64,000 bases of DNA from Gambelia wislizenii (GCA_030847615.1 JAUMIR010000005.1:171892596-171956595); one strand, 5' to 3'; positions 44,882-56,166 are shown, numbered from the stretch's first letter. Made by a program: numbers and translations. The notes: a model not told the origin generated them from the letters alone.

Positions 44882-45392
44882 GGGCTTGTCTAAACAGACA
44901 ACATACACAGTCTTAGAGCTCTTCAGGGCTTTCCTCCTGTTCCCCCCACTGACAGCCCTCATAACCCCCAGAGCAGATATGGGGCTGAGATGGGGAGGGT
45001 AGTAGACAGGGTAGGACCCTTAACTGAGTTTTTTCTTTTTTTAAAAAATACCCACTTCAATCTGTTCCTGCCAACAAGCAATGGATCAGGCACCACGTGT
45101 CTGCAGAAGCCTGTCCAGCTGCCAATCTGCCTTACTTTTCTGGGTGCAGGAAGCAATCCTGGAGCATGTGACCAAGGCTGGTCACATGCAAGGGGGGGGT
45201 TGGTTCTATGTTGCAGGCCAGCTTCCTTGCTGCCGGGAGAGCAAGGAAGATGGGAGTAGCAGCAGCTGCAATGATGGGCTGGCATGTCCGTTAGGACTTC
45301 CTCCCATTTCATAGAAGGAATGGGGGAGGGACGGGCCTGATCTGGGTATGCTGGAGGAGAGCAGGCATATCCTGCCTTGTGTAGATGAGTCT
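44882..45392. mobile_element. MITE family A, copy 3
   Basis: GGGCTTGTCTAAACAG at the left and TGTGTAGATGAGTCT at the right. TAT flanks at 44879-44881 and 45393-45395 (readable as TTA after a one-base shift). The interior TGACCAAGGCTGGTCACATG is shared with copy 2. Confidence 0.75.
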
Positions 45393-45407
45393 TATATGTG
45401 TTTTACT

Positions 45408-45480
45408 TGCATTTCTTTTTATAGTGCAAGCTGCCTTGATTCCCATCTTTGGAGAAAAATCAGAATATAACTAAACCAAT
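45408..45480 (+). repeat. LINE-type 3' tail
   Basis: TATAGTGCAAGCTGCCTTGA, TTCCCATCTTTGGAGAAAAA, ATCAGAATATAACTAAA. Confidence 0.5.
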
Positions 45481-45654
45481 TCTATGCTACTATGAGAATT
45501 AATATAGTAAGCCAAATAAAATGTATACATACTCTATATATTTACAAAACAATTGAAAAATTGACCTGCAGGGATTTTACAAAGAAGTGTCCAAAAATTC
45601 TCCCAAGGCCAGCGGATATTGTTCAAATTAAGAGATGAAATGTTATAATCTTAC

Positions 45655-45682
45655 ATATATATATATATATATATATATATTA
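45655..45682. repeat. (AT)n microsatellite
   Basis: About 13 AT repeats. Confidence 0.95.
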
Positions 45683-45804
45683 TTTTGCATATCAAGGCCA
45701 TAGTGGCTAGTAGCAGAGAAACCACGCATAGTGACAGTGATTGAGGAATAGATGTGTGAAAAAAGAGCAGAACTTGGGAACGTTATTTTGCGACTACATT
45801 TTCT

Positions 45805-45860
45805 AGAATCATAGAATCATAGAATTGCAGAGTTGGAAGAAACCACGAGGGCCATCCAGC
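45805..45860 (-). mobile_element. CR1 3' terminal scrap
   Basis: AATCATAGAATCATAGAATT, GCAGAGTTGGAAGAAACC, ACGAGGGCCATCCAG in reverse orientation. It abuts the MITE half at 45880-45918. Confidence 0.85.
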
Positions 45861-45879
45861 ATGTCCACTGGATGAAGAT

Positions 45880-45918
45880 TATGGGAGTTATAGGCTAAAA
45901 AGTAACATTTCCAAGCTC
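45880..45918. mobile_element. hAT-like MITE right half (AGAGCTTGGAAA type)
   Basis: GATTATGGGAGTTATAGG, AAAAAGTAACATTTCCAAGC, TCTGG. Same terminus as 13094-13170. Confidence 0.5.
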
Positions 45919-47152
45919 TGGAAAAGATATTTGCCAAGAATCTCAACATCAGAAAATGCATGCATGAGTTTTCAGCATGTATATATATCTAAATCATTTT
46001 GAGCATGGATCTATGTTGACACATATATGAGAATGGATTAGTGTGTATGGAAAGTATAATATAAGGAATCACGATTGTGGCTGGTGACTGAGATTTCTTC
46101 AGAGCTGAGTAGCGTGAGCATGAAGAATAAGGTTGCTCTTTCCAGATACATTCCTGAAAATACACTTTCTCTGGCTTTCTTTGTTTACATGATGGCTGAA
46201 AGCCAAGTAGGCAAAGGCTGCTGGATAACTAAGGAGAATTGCTGGTCTCTGCTAAAGCAGACCTGAGTGTTCAATAGGTCTGACAACTATGTGTGGCTCA
46301 TATTATTTTCTCCTCCTCTAACAGAGTCTGAATTCATCAGGGAACCTCTTTGCAGGAAGTGCAGGTGCCAGCCTTAACAGGCCGATCAATAGCTGCAGAC
46401 AAAGGATGGCGGGGTCTGTAGGATTATTCTTCAAAAGGAATGGGATAGAACTTTATAATCTCTCAGTATACATTTTGGATGCTGAACCTGCAGAGAAGGG
46501 AGACACAAACTGTAGAGTAATTGAAACTCTAAGGATCTGGCAGTTCAGTATATTATTGAGGATCTTGCTTGATAGAAAAACCCATGGAAATCAAATAGGG
46601 ACCATGAAAAGCACATTGAATGGGTTGATTATTTACTTTTGTGTCCCCAAAGTGAAACATTTAATTTGCTAAACTGAAGCATGCTAAATTTTAGGATAAA
46701 CCTCTGGCTCTGGTTTCAGGGAGTTAGGAAGTTAGCCACAGAGTGATCTGAATCCTTGTAACACAGTGGGAGAATGCACAGAGAGTCTTAACCAAGTATC
46801 CAAAACAAAGTATCCCTTGTGTCATAAACCCTGTATCTGTGACAATATTGAAAATAGATAATTCAGTAATTAAACATATTTTAGGGGTAAAACCAATGTT
46901 AGTTCACACTGAAATAGATTAAGACAGAATCTATACTACACCATTATAACAGGTCAATTCCACCTTAACTATCATGGCCTGCCTTGTGGAATTGTGGAAT
47001 TTGTAGTTTGGTGAAGCACTTAGAATTCTTTGTTTGAAATCTCTAGTGCTGTAGTTCAGGAGGGCGGAACTACAATTCATAGGATTCCATAGAATAGAAC
47101 AATGATGTTTAACTGTCATCAAACTGCTCTCACTGTAGTGTAGATACTCTAA
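45919..47152. other. Intron sequence, nothing recognised
   Basis: Contains GTGCTGTAGTTCAGGAGG at about 47047, possibly a worn hAT motif. No gene. Confidence 0.5.
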
Positions 47153-47994
47153 GGGTTTATCTACACTAGCCAGGATATGCTGGCTCCCCGCCAGCATATC
47201 CTGGCTGTGGAGGTGGCCTGTTCTGCCCCTGTTACCTGGAGGAGACAGGCCAGAGTCCAAACAAAAATGTTGGCCCATTGCTGCAGCCACCAGCAGCATT
47301 TTCCTTGCTCTGCCAGGTACGGGGAAGCTGGCAGCACCATGTGACTATCCCCCAGCATGTGATTGCTGCCCAGACCAGAAAGAGTAAGGGTGACTGGCAG
47401 CAGCAGCAAGGGCTAGCCTCCCAGGACAGGCTCCTGTGGGCATACAGGGCCCAATCCAGTTTTGGATGCTGGTACCAGATTAAACTTGGTATTATATTAT
47501 AATGGTTTATTGGACCCTTTTCTGGCTTGCCCCTGTCTGAGCCCTAGATCTTTCCCGCAGGTGGTGAGGACTGCACAGGGATAGAATGGGGCAAACACCC
47601 TGTATCATGTGGACTACAGGGCTCTGAGGACTTTTTCAACTGGGAGGGAAAAACCTCGGAGGAGGTCGGAAAAAGAACAGTGCTGTCCCACTTACAGTGC
47701 TCCATTTCAAATGATGCCATCCTCTTCCTGACCTTCTCCCATGCATCTTCTGTGCTGCAGGCACCACTTTTTATTGACGGGTTTTTTCCATCAATAAAAG
47801 TGCCATGTTTCTCATGCCTGCAGCATAGAGGAAGCATGGGGGAAGGTCAGAAAGAGGACGGTGTTGTCCAAAAAGGCGCACTATAAGCAGAACAGCGCCG
47901 TTTTCCCCCCAACCTCCTCGGATTTTTCCCCCCCTGTTTGAAAAAGTCCTGAGACAGGGGCAAGCCTGGATATTTAGCCCATGTAGCTAAGCCC
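47153..47994. mobile_element. MITE family A, copy 4, carrying FB3
   Basis: GGGTTTATCTACACTAG at the left and CATGTAGCTAAGCCC at the right. The sequence before FB3 (ACTACAGGGCTCTGA) and after it (GACAGGGGCAAGCCTGG, TTTAGCCC) joins to match uninterrupted copy 6 (GCAGGGTTCTGG...CAGGGGAAAACCAGG). Removing FB3 gives a length like the other copies. Confidence 0.7.
47628..47949. mobile_element. Full-length palindromic MITE, copy FB3
   Basis: GGACTTTTTCAA at the left and TTGAAAAAGTCC at the right; TGA flanks at 47625-47627 and 47950-47952 (or CTGAG if the ends are trimmed one base). Arms carry CATGGGGGAAGGTCAG and its inverse. The central hairpin is TTTTATTGACGG...CCATCAATAAAA. Confidence 0.85.
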
Positions 47995-48829
47995 ATAGTG
48001 AAACCAACTGAACTTATGTAAATGCTGACTAACAAGTCACATTCATTTGAATGGATCTGCTGTATTGGGACTAATGATAGGTTTAACCTTTACACTGCTA
48101 TTAAAATAATGTCTGTTGAATCTTTTAGACAAATAAGGATTTCATCCTTATAATGTCAGGATCTGTAAAAACTGAATTTTTCAGATGAAATGTAAGGCAC
48201 ACATATAGTGGTAAATGCATGTCATGGGGAGGGGGAGCTTTGAAGTAATCACAAGCTTTTGCCTTTGGCTGTAAGTGCTTTTTTATTTTTGTTATTCTTA
48301 CGTTCTTACAGAACATCAGATTGGATCATGATTATATTTTTTAAAGGCTATCACAAGTAGATGACACTCCCTCCATTCATGGCTCTCTTTATGTCACCTA
48401 TTTTAAGATTTCTGAAAAGGACGTTCAGCCATGTTAACCATAAGAAAAAATCCAAAAGTCACAGTGGAGTCAATATCCCAGAGAGAGTAAACCAAATATC
48501 AAAATGAGCAAGCCTTTGAGTTCTTCAGATCTTTCCATCAGCTGAAATGTTAGAAGAAAGTGAGTGGAAGTACAGAAAATAAGAATAAAAATGGCTATTT
48601 TGAGGTTGGAATTATGATATCTGTGTTGGTTGGAGTATTATGATGAAGTGTGAAATATTCAAATTAGGCTCTAACAGACAACAGCCCTTTATTCAGGTAG
48701 AACTTTGGCATCCAAGCTGGACTATTCTGGGAAGTAGGGATGTAAATTATCATGAATTGCATTCTTACATGCAAGAATGAATATTTTTTGCTATTTTCCT
48801 CTTGTTTTGAGAAAGTTAGCAAAAACTAT
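47995..48829. other. Intron sequence, nothing firm
   Basis: No gene or clear repeat recognised. Confidence 0.5.
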
Positions 48830-49080
48830 GCAGTTTTCTAAGACCATATGCCATTCAGGACTTACTCTGTGAAGAAAAGAAAACATCACAGAAAAGAGCA
48901 CAGAAAACAGAAAAATGGTGTTTTCTTTGCAGAAAATCCTGCTTTCTGTACAAGAAACTTGTTTTTGTGCAGAAATTTTATTTTCTTCACTGAAAACTCT
49001 AATGCTGTTTTGTGAACAAAAGGTGCTTTTTTTTAATGCAGAATAAGACTTGACACGTGGAAATTCTTGCCCATCTAGGA
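48830..49080. repeat. Degenerate TTTTCTGTGCAGAAAA palindrome array, locus 2
   Basis: GAAAACATCACAGAAAAGAG, CACAGAAAACAGAAAAATGG, TTTCTTTGCAGAAAATCC, GTTTTTGTGCAGAAATTTTA. Purine blocks alternate with their inverses. Confidence 0.6.
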
Positions 49081-50249
49081 TTTTCCTCATAAGGGTTTCC
49101 TGACACTTGAGAAATCTGGATTTTGCTCAGTATTTTTTTGAATATTATTTTCATCCCTTGGTGGAGGAAGAAATTTGACTGTTTGGCTGGTATTTTCTTT
49201 TTATTGATGCATTTTTATTGTGTTTTAAAATTGACTTTATGTTTTCATTATAGTACTAATTGTGTTTGTTTATTTCCCCATTGTTGGCCAGCTTGAGTTC
49301 GTATGTTGGCACAAACAGAAGGTATAATTCAGTAAATACCAGGTGATGTGAATGCTTCAAATTGCATCTGAGACTATCCCAAAAAAGTAATTAGATAGGG
49401 GGGAAAAGGAGGAGGAGGAGGAGGAGGAACTATTTCCCCAGTTTTGAAAATACAGACTAGAAAGGATCTTGTCATTATTATTGTCACATACAAAATGGCC
49501 ATGGAAGTCTTGAACAAGTGCTCAATATTTTGACAGAAGCAATGTACTAAAGACTTTTTTTACTGAAACAAAGCCTGTGATTTCCACAGATGGCACTAGT
49601 TCATCACTATTTCTTATTGTAAATTAAGCTAATCTTTAATCCCACAAGGAAAGCTGGGCTGTTCATTACATTATTTTAGTTGTTGTCACTTGCTTTCACT
49701 AGCTGGAATGATCCTAGTACATTAAAAAAATAATTAAATGGAGAAGAAAGCAATCTAGGATGAGATTTGGGCATGGTGTATACGTTGTGTGTAGTGGGAA
49801 GAATCATAGATACATCACATTTCACTAGCCTAAAGAACTATCCAGATAAAGTTAAGTGCATTTGTCTGATTGATTTTAATAAAGAGTAATGCTTAATTCT
49901 TTTCCATTAAAAGAATGGCAACTCAGGCTGGTTCAATATGCCCTTGGGTTTGTTTGAAGTCACACAGCATGCATTGAATCTTCTGTATGAATGTCCACTG
50001 CACATAGTGTATAATTTTAGGACAGGTCCATTTAGAATAGGTTTTTCATCATTTCTTTGTTTTGCATTCTCAGTAATGGGTTTCAAGTGAAACACTGAAA
50101 AGCTCACAAACTGAATTTTTGCTTGGCACCATGGTAGTATCTATACTACAGAATTATAGCAATTTGATACCATGTTAAATATCATGGTGCTCTTCTAAGG
50201 AATCCTCTACTCATTTGGTGAGTAGAGATGGATTGAAAATATTTGGAAA
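49081..50249. other. Intron sequence with (GGA)n
   Basis: GGAGGAGGAGGAGGAGG at about 49410-49427. Nothing else recognised. Confidence 0.55.
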
Positions 50250-50650
50250 ATGGTCAAAAAAACACAAGTTTTTGAAGTATTGAGAAACTGTGATGAGAAG
50301 AATCCTAGAGTGATGAGAATCTCGACAGTTTGGGACTTACTCTGTGCAAAATTCTCACATGGTAGTTTGGTACAGAAATCAGCATTTTCTGTGCAGGAAA
50401 CAGCCTTTTCTACATGGAAAATATTTCAATGCAGAAATATTAATTCTTCTGTGCATAAAATGCTGTTTTCTATGCTAAACTATAATGTGCAAATTTCACA
50501 CAGAATAAATCCCCAAGTACAGCATTTTCTGCACAGAAAATAACATTTTCTATACAGGTATCAATATTTCTGTGTTGAAATATTATTTTACACACAGAAA
50601 AGGCAACTGCTACCTTTACAGAAAATACCGATCTCTTCAGAAAACAACCA
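50250..50650. repeat. Degenerate TTTTCTGTGCAGAAAA palindrome array, locus 3
   Basis: GCATTTTCTGTGCAGGAAAC, CCTTTTCTACATGGAAAAT, GCATTTTCTGCACAGAAAAT, ACATTTTCTATACAGG, TTTTACACACAGAAAAGGC. The longest and clearest of the three arrays, with about ten units. Confidence 0.65.
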
Positions 50651-50780
50651 TGTGGGTCCCCCCCCTGCAGAATATGTCTCAAATTTCAAATAGCCTTTGA
50701 AAACTGCATCCCCATTGGTGAGATACTTAGAATTTTCTACAAAAGTCCGCTATCTCTGAACTAGAGATCTTTAGCACAGA

Positions 50781-52180
50781 ATACATACCTGGACCCCACA
50801 GTGAGTAGCATTCTGAGGGGTTAGGGATATGTTTGATGGACTTCAAGATCAGAGGCCAGTTCTTGCTGTGTCTTGCATAGGGCACAAAGACACTGTAAGT
50901 CGTAGGGGCAGAACCAGAAAGTGTTTAAGACCTGGCTGCCCCTGCATGTGCCTCTTTGATCATAACTTTGTGGCATGGATGAGCTCTACGTTTACTAATT
51001 GGTATGGGATAGCATGGTTAAACCCCCTTTACAGGCCAAGTGGCCATAGGTAAGCCTGCAAAGCTTAACTATGTTTTGTCTTGTCTTGTGCTGCCCCTTT
51101 ATAGCTCCCCCCTATCTTAATGGTTGGTTGTTCCTGGTGGGCCCTGCCAGGCCTAGGTAGGCATTGGTGGGTCCCTCTGGGCCTTGTAGGTCAAAAAGTC
51201 CTGCTGGTTTTTTTTCCATAGCCCTGATAGGCCCAGATACACTCTGCTAGGCCTGAAGAGGCCCTTCTGGGACTGGGTGAGCCTTGCTGGGCTTTGGTAT
51301 CCCCCACTAGGCCCTGGCAGTTCAGGTGGGCCCCCACTGGGCCTTGTGAGGATGTGATATCCTAGTCTGGCCAGTTGGGAATCAGGTAGCTGTAGTTTAT
51401 TTCCATTGTTTTGTTTTGTTTTAATCTGAACTTGGGGTGGGCTGTTTGGCTGTGTGGGAGAGGAGTCATAGTCACAGCCCTGCTGGCTGGTATGCTGGTG
51501 AGTGTGTTCCAACAGTATTTCCTAAGTGACTCATTGCATAGGCTAGTAGAGGCCTGGTTTTCAAACTGCAGGCTGAGCTCTGGTTCCTAAGTGACTGACT
51601 TCCTTGGGCTAGGCACTCTCTGGCCTTTAGAATGAGTATTAGCAGTGAGCAACCCCCAACCCATTCTTTTTTGTAGATATTTTGTATTTTGCTATGCCAA
51701 ATTTGGTTGGGTGAAGGGGATCCCAAATATTTTGACCTAGCCAATAGAAGGGTGAATAGGGAGATATGGAATGAATTAATTAAAGTGATTGGTCCACCTC
51801 TTTCCTTATCCCTCCATAGTAGTGGGGGAAATGGATTAAGCAGGAGGTGGAGAAGGAGTCTACCCTTGAGGTGGACCTGTGGGTTTTGCTCTCACTTATA
51901 AAGTCTTGAGACTTGGGGAGGAGGAGTATCCTGGGATTGCCTGGCTGGCCATTGAGTAACCCAATTATTGTATTGCTCTCGGTGCTCAGGTGTTTCATCC
52001 AAGAGAAGGGTGAGCAGGTAGTCAAGGGGTGACACCTGGCCAAAGCTGATCCTGCATCAGATTGCTCTCCCCTCTTGCTCCTTTCCAGGTTCAATGCAAC
52101 ATAAATAGGTTCTTCAACAAATAAAGTAGCTCTTATTTAACCAAGCTTTCTTTGTCTAGTCTCATTATTCTATGGTTGGT
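50781..52180 (+). mobile_element. Family E composite, unit 1 (head, insert, LTR-like tail)
   Basis: The head (50781-50970: ACATACCTGGACCCCACAGT, GATCAGAGGCCAGTTCTTGC, CCTGCATGTGCCT) and tail (51836-52180: GGAGAAGGAGTCTACCCTTG, CACCTGGCC, CTGATCCTGCATCAGATTGC, AATAAAG at 52120, GTCTCATTATTCTATGGTTG) recur in unit 2. Between them lie about 860 bp absent from unit 2, including a GGCCCTGCTAGGCCT-rich stretch (51121-51360). No reverse transcriptase, integrase or recombinase domain is recognisable. Confidence 0.65.
51121..51360. repeat. Degenerate GGCCT/CCTGCTGGGCC minisatellite
   Basis: GGGCCCTGCCAGGCCTAGG, GGGTCCCTCTGGGCCTTG, CTCTGCTAGGCCTGAAGAGG, CACTAGGCCCTGGCAG. Irregular units of about 20 bp, GC-rich within AT-rich surroundings. 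Confidence 0.6.
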
Positions 52181-52980
52181 CATCCATACATACCTGGATC
52201 CATGCAGTGAATGGTGCTGTGGGGAAGGGGACACATTTGATGGCCTCCATGGTCAGAGACCAGTTGTTATTGTGTGTGGCACAAGGCTCCAAGATACTGT
52301 ATTGTGTTGGGGGAAGAGCCAGAAGCTATTTAAGGCCTGGCTATTCCTGCATGTGCTTTTGATTCCTATTTGTGGTTTACCCTCCCCCTCCAGTGCAGTG
52401 TGAGCTTTGCTGGTCGTTTGGGGGCCAGGTAGGAAATCTCTCCCTCTATCTGGATTTTCTTTCCTATCCCAAACTGTATCTGGGGACTTTAATGATTGGT
52501 TATAGGCGTTGTCTGTAAATAGGCTGTCACTTGGCAGTTAGTGGAGGAAAAATATAAGACTCTTGGTGTATACCTTGGCACCCTTTTGGCGAAGGGTAGG
52601 GCTCTGGAACTGCCTCTTTAGAACCTGGGGGTGGGGAAGGAGTCTACCCTTGAGATGAACTTGTGAGGGTTGCTCTAAATTATAAAATCCTGGGACTTGG
52701 GTACCCTGGATTTGTGTTCCAGTGGATGGCTTGCTGAGAAGAAACCCAGTTATTGGATTGTCCTTGGGGCTCAGGTGTTTTGCCCAAGAGAAGGCTAAGA
52801 TGACAGGTCAAGGAGTAACACCTGGCCTCAGCTGATCCTGCATCAGATTGCTCCTCCTCTTGCTCCTTTCCAAGTTCAACACAACATAAATAGGTTATAG
52901 GTCAGATAAAGTGCCCCTTATTTAACTCAACTTGCTGTGTATGGTCTCATTATTCCATGGTTGGGGGGCAGGACACCTCT
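52181..52980 (+). mobile_element. Family E composite, unit 2 (head, LTR-like tail)
   Basis: Head 52185-52370 (ATACCTGGATCCATGCAGTG, GGTCAGAGACCAGTTGTTAT, CCAGAAGCTATTTAAGGCCT with a TATTTAA box at 52337) and tail 52631-52970 (GGGGAAGGAGTCTACCCTTG, CTGATCCTGCATCAGATTGC, AACATAAATAGGTTATAGG, GTCTCATTATTCCATGG). Its head starts where the tail of unit 1 ends, giving head-tail-head-tail order. Confidence 0.65.
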
Positions 52981-53016
52981 GAGTATTCCTTGAATAAGAA
53001 AACCCTGCAGAATTCA

Positions 53017-53066
53017 TGGGGTCATCATAAGTCAACAGATGACATTAAGGCACATACAAACACAAG
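53017..53066 (+). mobile_element. BovB/SINE-type tail scrap
   Basis: GGGGTCATCATAAGTCAACA, GATGACATTAAGGCACAT. Resembles the BovB 3' end. Confidence 0.5.
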
Positions 53067-54305
53067 TATTCCATCTGCTGAGAATTCCCTGATTTCCCCA
53101 ATCTATTAATCAGTCGTAGTTGCAGAAGAAAAGAGTCAGTGTGGTCAGGCTCTAAACAATAAGTTCAAAAGATACAATCCTAGACATATTACTGAAATGT
53201 AAACCCCACTGAACTTTATGAGTCTTACTTCTGAGTAAAAATATTTATTTATGATTTCTGGTACATGATGGATATTGTAAAGAAATACCTGTGGTTCTGA
53301 TTTCATGTGGCATTTAAATAGAAAAGTATGGATATGTTTGTAAAAGTGCCTAAAAGGCCACCTTTGTTTTTACATGGCAAACACTGAGGTTGTGGTTTGT
53401 CCATTTTTTTCAAAATAAATTCCCAGCTAAGAGGCCGACACATCATGTTTATCTGAGCACATTTTATTCCCAAAAAGGGAGGCTGGAAGAAGTTTTCTAA
53501 AGGGAGCCATATTTCACCTTTCAATGATGGTAAAAGAACAGGTGCTGTATGTATAAGGGTCATTGTTTTGCTTTTCGAGTCCCAAAAGTATTTCAGGTAG
53601 TAATTCTGTCTCACACCACTGCCTGAAACCTTGGGGAATCTGCTGACTTGCCTAAAAGACATTTCTGGGCCAAAGGGATCAAGGCCTGTCTTGATATAAA
53701 CTATTTTTAAGTGGAAGATGTGAAATAGCAGCATTTTCTAGACATCATACCTTTTGGAGGTTACAGGCACTAGGTAGATTTGTAAGAGGAATAACAGAAA
53801 AATGTCTGCTTCATTTTTTAATGAAATTTACCATATTTTTAAAAATAACTGCATAAATTCAATGGGAAAAAATGATATTTTTTTAAAAAAATTCAAATTT
53901 GGAAAAAAAAATGAAACTTGCAGATTTATCCACCCAGCAAAATGCTTACCTCTGAAAAGGTCTGACCTTTAAATCCTGTTAATTCAACCATATTTGTGGT
54001 CCTGAACCTCCTCTCCCATCCCCCGACATCTTTAACAGTTACATGACAGGCAGTAAAAATGCCATCCATTTCATATTGGGAATGGCCATGCCTTTTGAAT
54101 TTGGCTGGTGCAAATGTGGATAATATTGCTTCCGTTAGTTTTTGAAAAATTCCCAAAATGTACTAATTCTTTCATAAATTTACTGGAAAGGACTTTCAGA
54201 ATATCCAAATATGGTAGAAAGCCAGAGTAACAGATTTATCTATCCTTATTTCATAAGTATAACGTTACTAATTGAATAGAACATAAAAAAGAAAGTAAAA
54301 TTATA
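53067..54305. other. Intron sequence, one palindrome remnant
   Basis: A CCTATGCA-type unit at 53165-53240 (ACAATCCTAGACATATTACT, AAACCCCACTGAACTTTATG, CTTACTTCTGAGTAAAA). A 143-codon open frame (53303-53734, minus) has no recognisable domain. Confidence 0.5.
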
Positions 54306-54400
54306 GGTGTGGTGGTGATGATGATGATGATGATGATATTTATATCCTGCCTTTTCCCAAAAATTGGGACTACCTTATCCTTTGATGAGACAAAAAGGAA
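54306..54400 (-). repeat. (ATG)n plus LINE-type tail
   Basis: GATGATGATGATGATGATGA then TATTTATATCCTGCCTTTTC and AAATTGGGACTACC. Confidence 0.65.
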
Positions 54401-54699
54401 CCCTTACTATTAATATGTTTGGAGCATTTGGGGAGAAAGTTTAGTTCATACACTTAAAAATCTCATGGGAAAATTGCTGATTGTTTCAAAATATTTCAAA
54501 GAGTGCAGTTGTTTGTGGCTGCTAAAGTCCTATTACCCAAACCTTGGAAAAATTACTTTTTGGATTACATTCCCCAGAATCCTCCATTATCAATTATCTC
54601 CACACTTGCAAAACAAACCAGTCTGTTCCCCCCCCTTTTGCTTCTTTTGTTTCGTATTTTCATGCTGGTGTAAAGTATAAATAATAAATGGCCTAACAG

Positions 54700-54962
54700 C
54701 AAATCAGTCGTGAACTCTCCTTAGACTCCAACATGAGTAAACTTAGGCTGTCACATTTTGGTCATATCATCAGATGGCATGACTCATTGGAAAAGATGAT
54801 AATGCTTGCTAAAATGGAAGGAAATAGGAAAAGAGGAAGACCTCATTACAGATGTAGTGATTCAGTGAAGGAAACCATGGATCTGAGTTTGTAAGACCTG
54901 AGCCAGACTGTTGATGGCCAGCTGTTGACAGAGGTCTCTCATTCACAGGGCCACCATGAACA
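54700..54962 (+). mobile_element. BovB 3' end fragment
   Basis: Translating across stops: LSLDSNMSKLRLSHFGHIIR, DSLEKMIMLAKMEGNRKRGR, then SVKETMDLSL and VNRGLSFTGPP-like ends. The same region is split by an L2-like LINE at 18203-19370. Confidence 0.75.
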
Positions 54963-55065
54963 GCCTGGCTCAGGTCTTGCAAACTCAGATCCATGGTTTC
55001 CTTGACTGAATCACTAGAACTGTAATGAAGTCTTCCACTTTTTCTACATCCTTCCATTTTACAAT
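54963..55065 (-). mobile_element. Inverted duplicate of the BovB 3' end
   Basis: CCTGGCTCAGGTCTTGCAAA, CTCAGATCCATGGTTTCCTT, GACTGAATCACTAGAACTGT, CTTCCACTTTTTCTACATCC. It is the inverse of 54812-54911 with few mismatches, separated from it by about 50 bp, forming a hairpin of about 95 bp. Confidence 0.8.
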
Positions 55066-56166
55066 ATAAGCTAGGCTATGAGTCTTTTCAAACACATATG
55101 ATGATATGTAATTGTTGCTGCCCATGCCAGCTACTTCAATCATGTCTTTTTTAAAAAATTGGATGGATATAAACCACCTTTCACAAATGAATTCAGAGCA
55201 ATGCATATGTTTATATAATCAGAAAATGTATTAAAACAATAAGAAACAAGGATGCAAGAAAGTAAAAATGAGGGGGTATGAAGTGAGCAAACAAGTATCT
55301 GCATACAAGTTTCATTTTGTTATTTCTCCACCCCTCCCCCAAAGTGTTGACTTATTTATTCATGATTGGTGAGTATTTGTATGGCTAGAACCTATCTATC
55401 TAGCCACACTACTTAGATCATGATGATGCTGTATTTGATTCATCTGATAAAATCCTTAGTCTTGAAAATGGGCAAAATCTCTGATACTGGGGTGGGTGGG
55501 AATACAAACTCATCATATTAAATAAGAAGAATTTTTGGGGCAGTATTTTTTGCTGTTTTCTGCATGAGGAAAAACAGGATTTATATTCCTACTTTAGTAT
55601 GATGTAAGATTATTTTAAAAGATTGCCTATTTTGTTTGTTCTAAGGTGGTTGCTGTTCCAAACATGCTGTTTTTCAGCAGTGTTGTCTGTTTTACATGAT
55701 GAGCATACATGTGCAAATTCAGCAAAGGGCAAGGAATTTTAAAGGGAGAAATGTAGTCTGAGAGACAATTGATTTGTGACACGGGTAATGAAAGGATTAT
55801 TTGAACCATCTCTGGAACCCATTATCATTGTACATTTAAATTTAATGATGCATGAATTCCTGACACACAGGCACAAAGCACTTCACACTTGAACCATACT
55901 GAACTAGTTCTGTTCTCTGTCTGAAACATACGTTAATAAAATCACTCTTCCTAAATAAACTGTTACTCATTTTATATTTAATATGATTTCTGCCTCCTAG
56001 AAGGCAGCTAGAAGCCGGACAAAGTGTTAATATGGGGAGTGGGCTGTCCTATTTGTTGCAGTGCTGGGACATTATGTGAGAGGTACATTATAAGGAAACA
56101 TGAGGAAAGCCTTTTTGGTTGTGTTTTTTCAGGAACCCCTCCTTCCCACAGCAGCAAAAACCATTT
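55066..56166. other. Intron sequence, one tail scrap
   Basis: GGATATAAACCACCTTTCAC at about 55165 and CAGAAAATGTATTAAAACAA suggest a worn LINE tail. Nothing else. Confidence 0.45.

Noticed and set aside
50781..52980. Endogenous retrovirus with coding genes
   Set aside because: Only LTR-like end signals are visible; no gag, protease, polymerase or envelope motif could be found between them.
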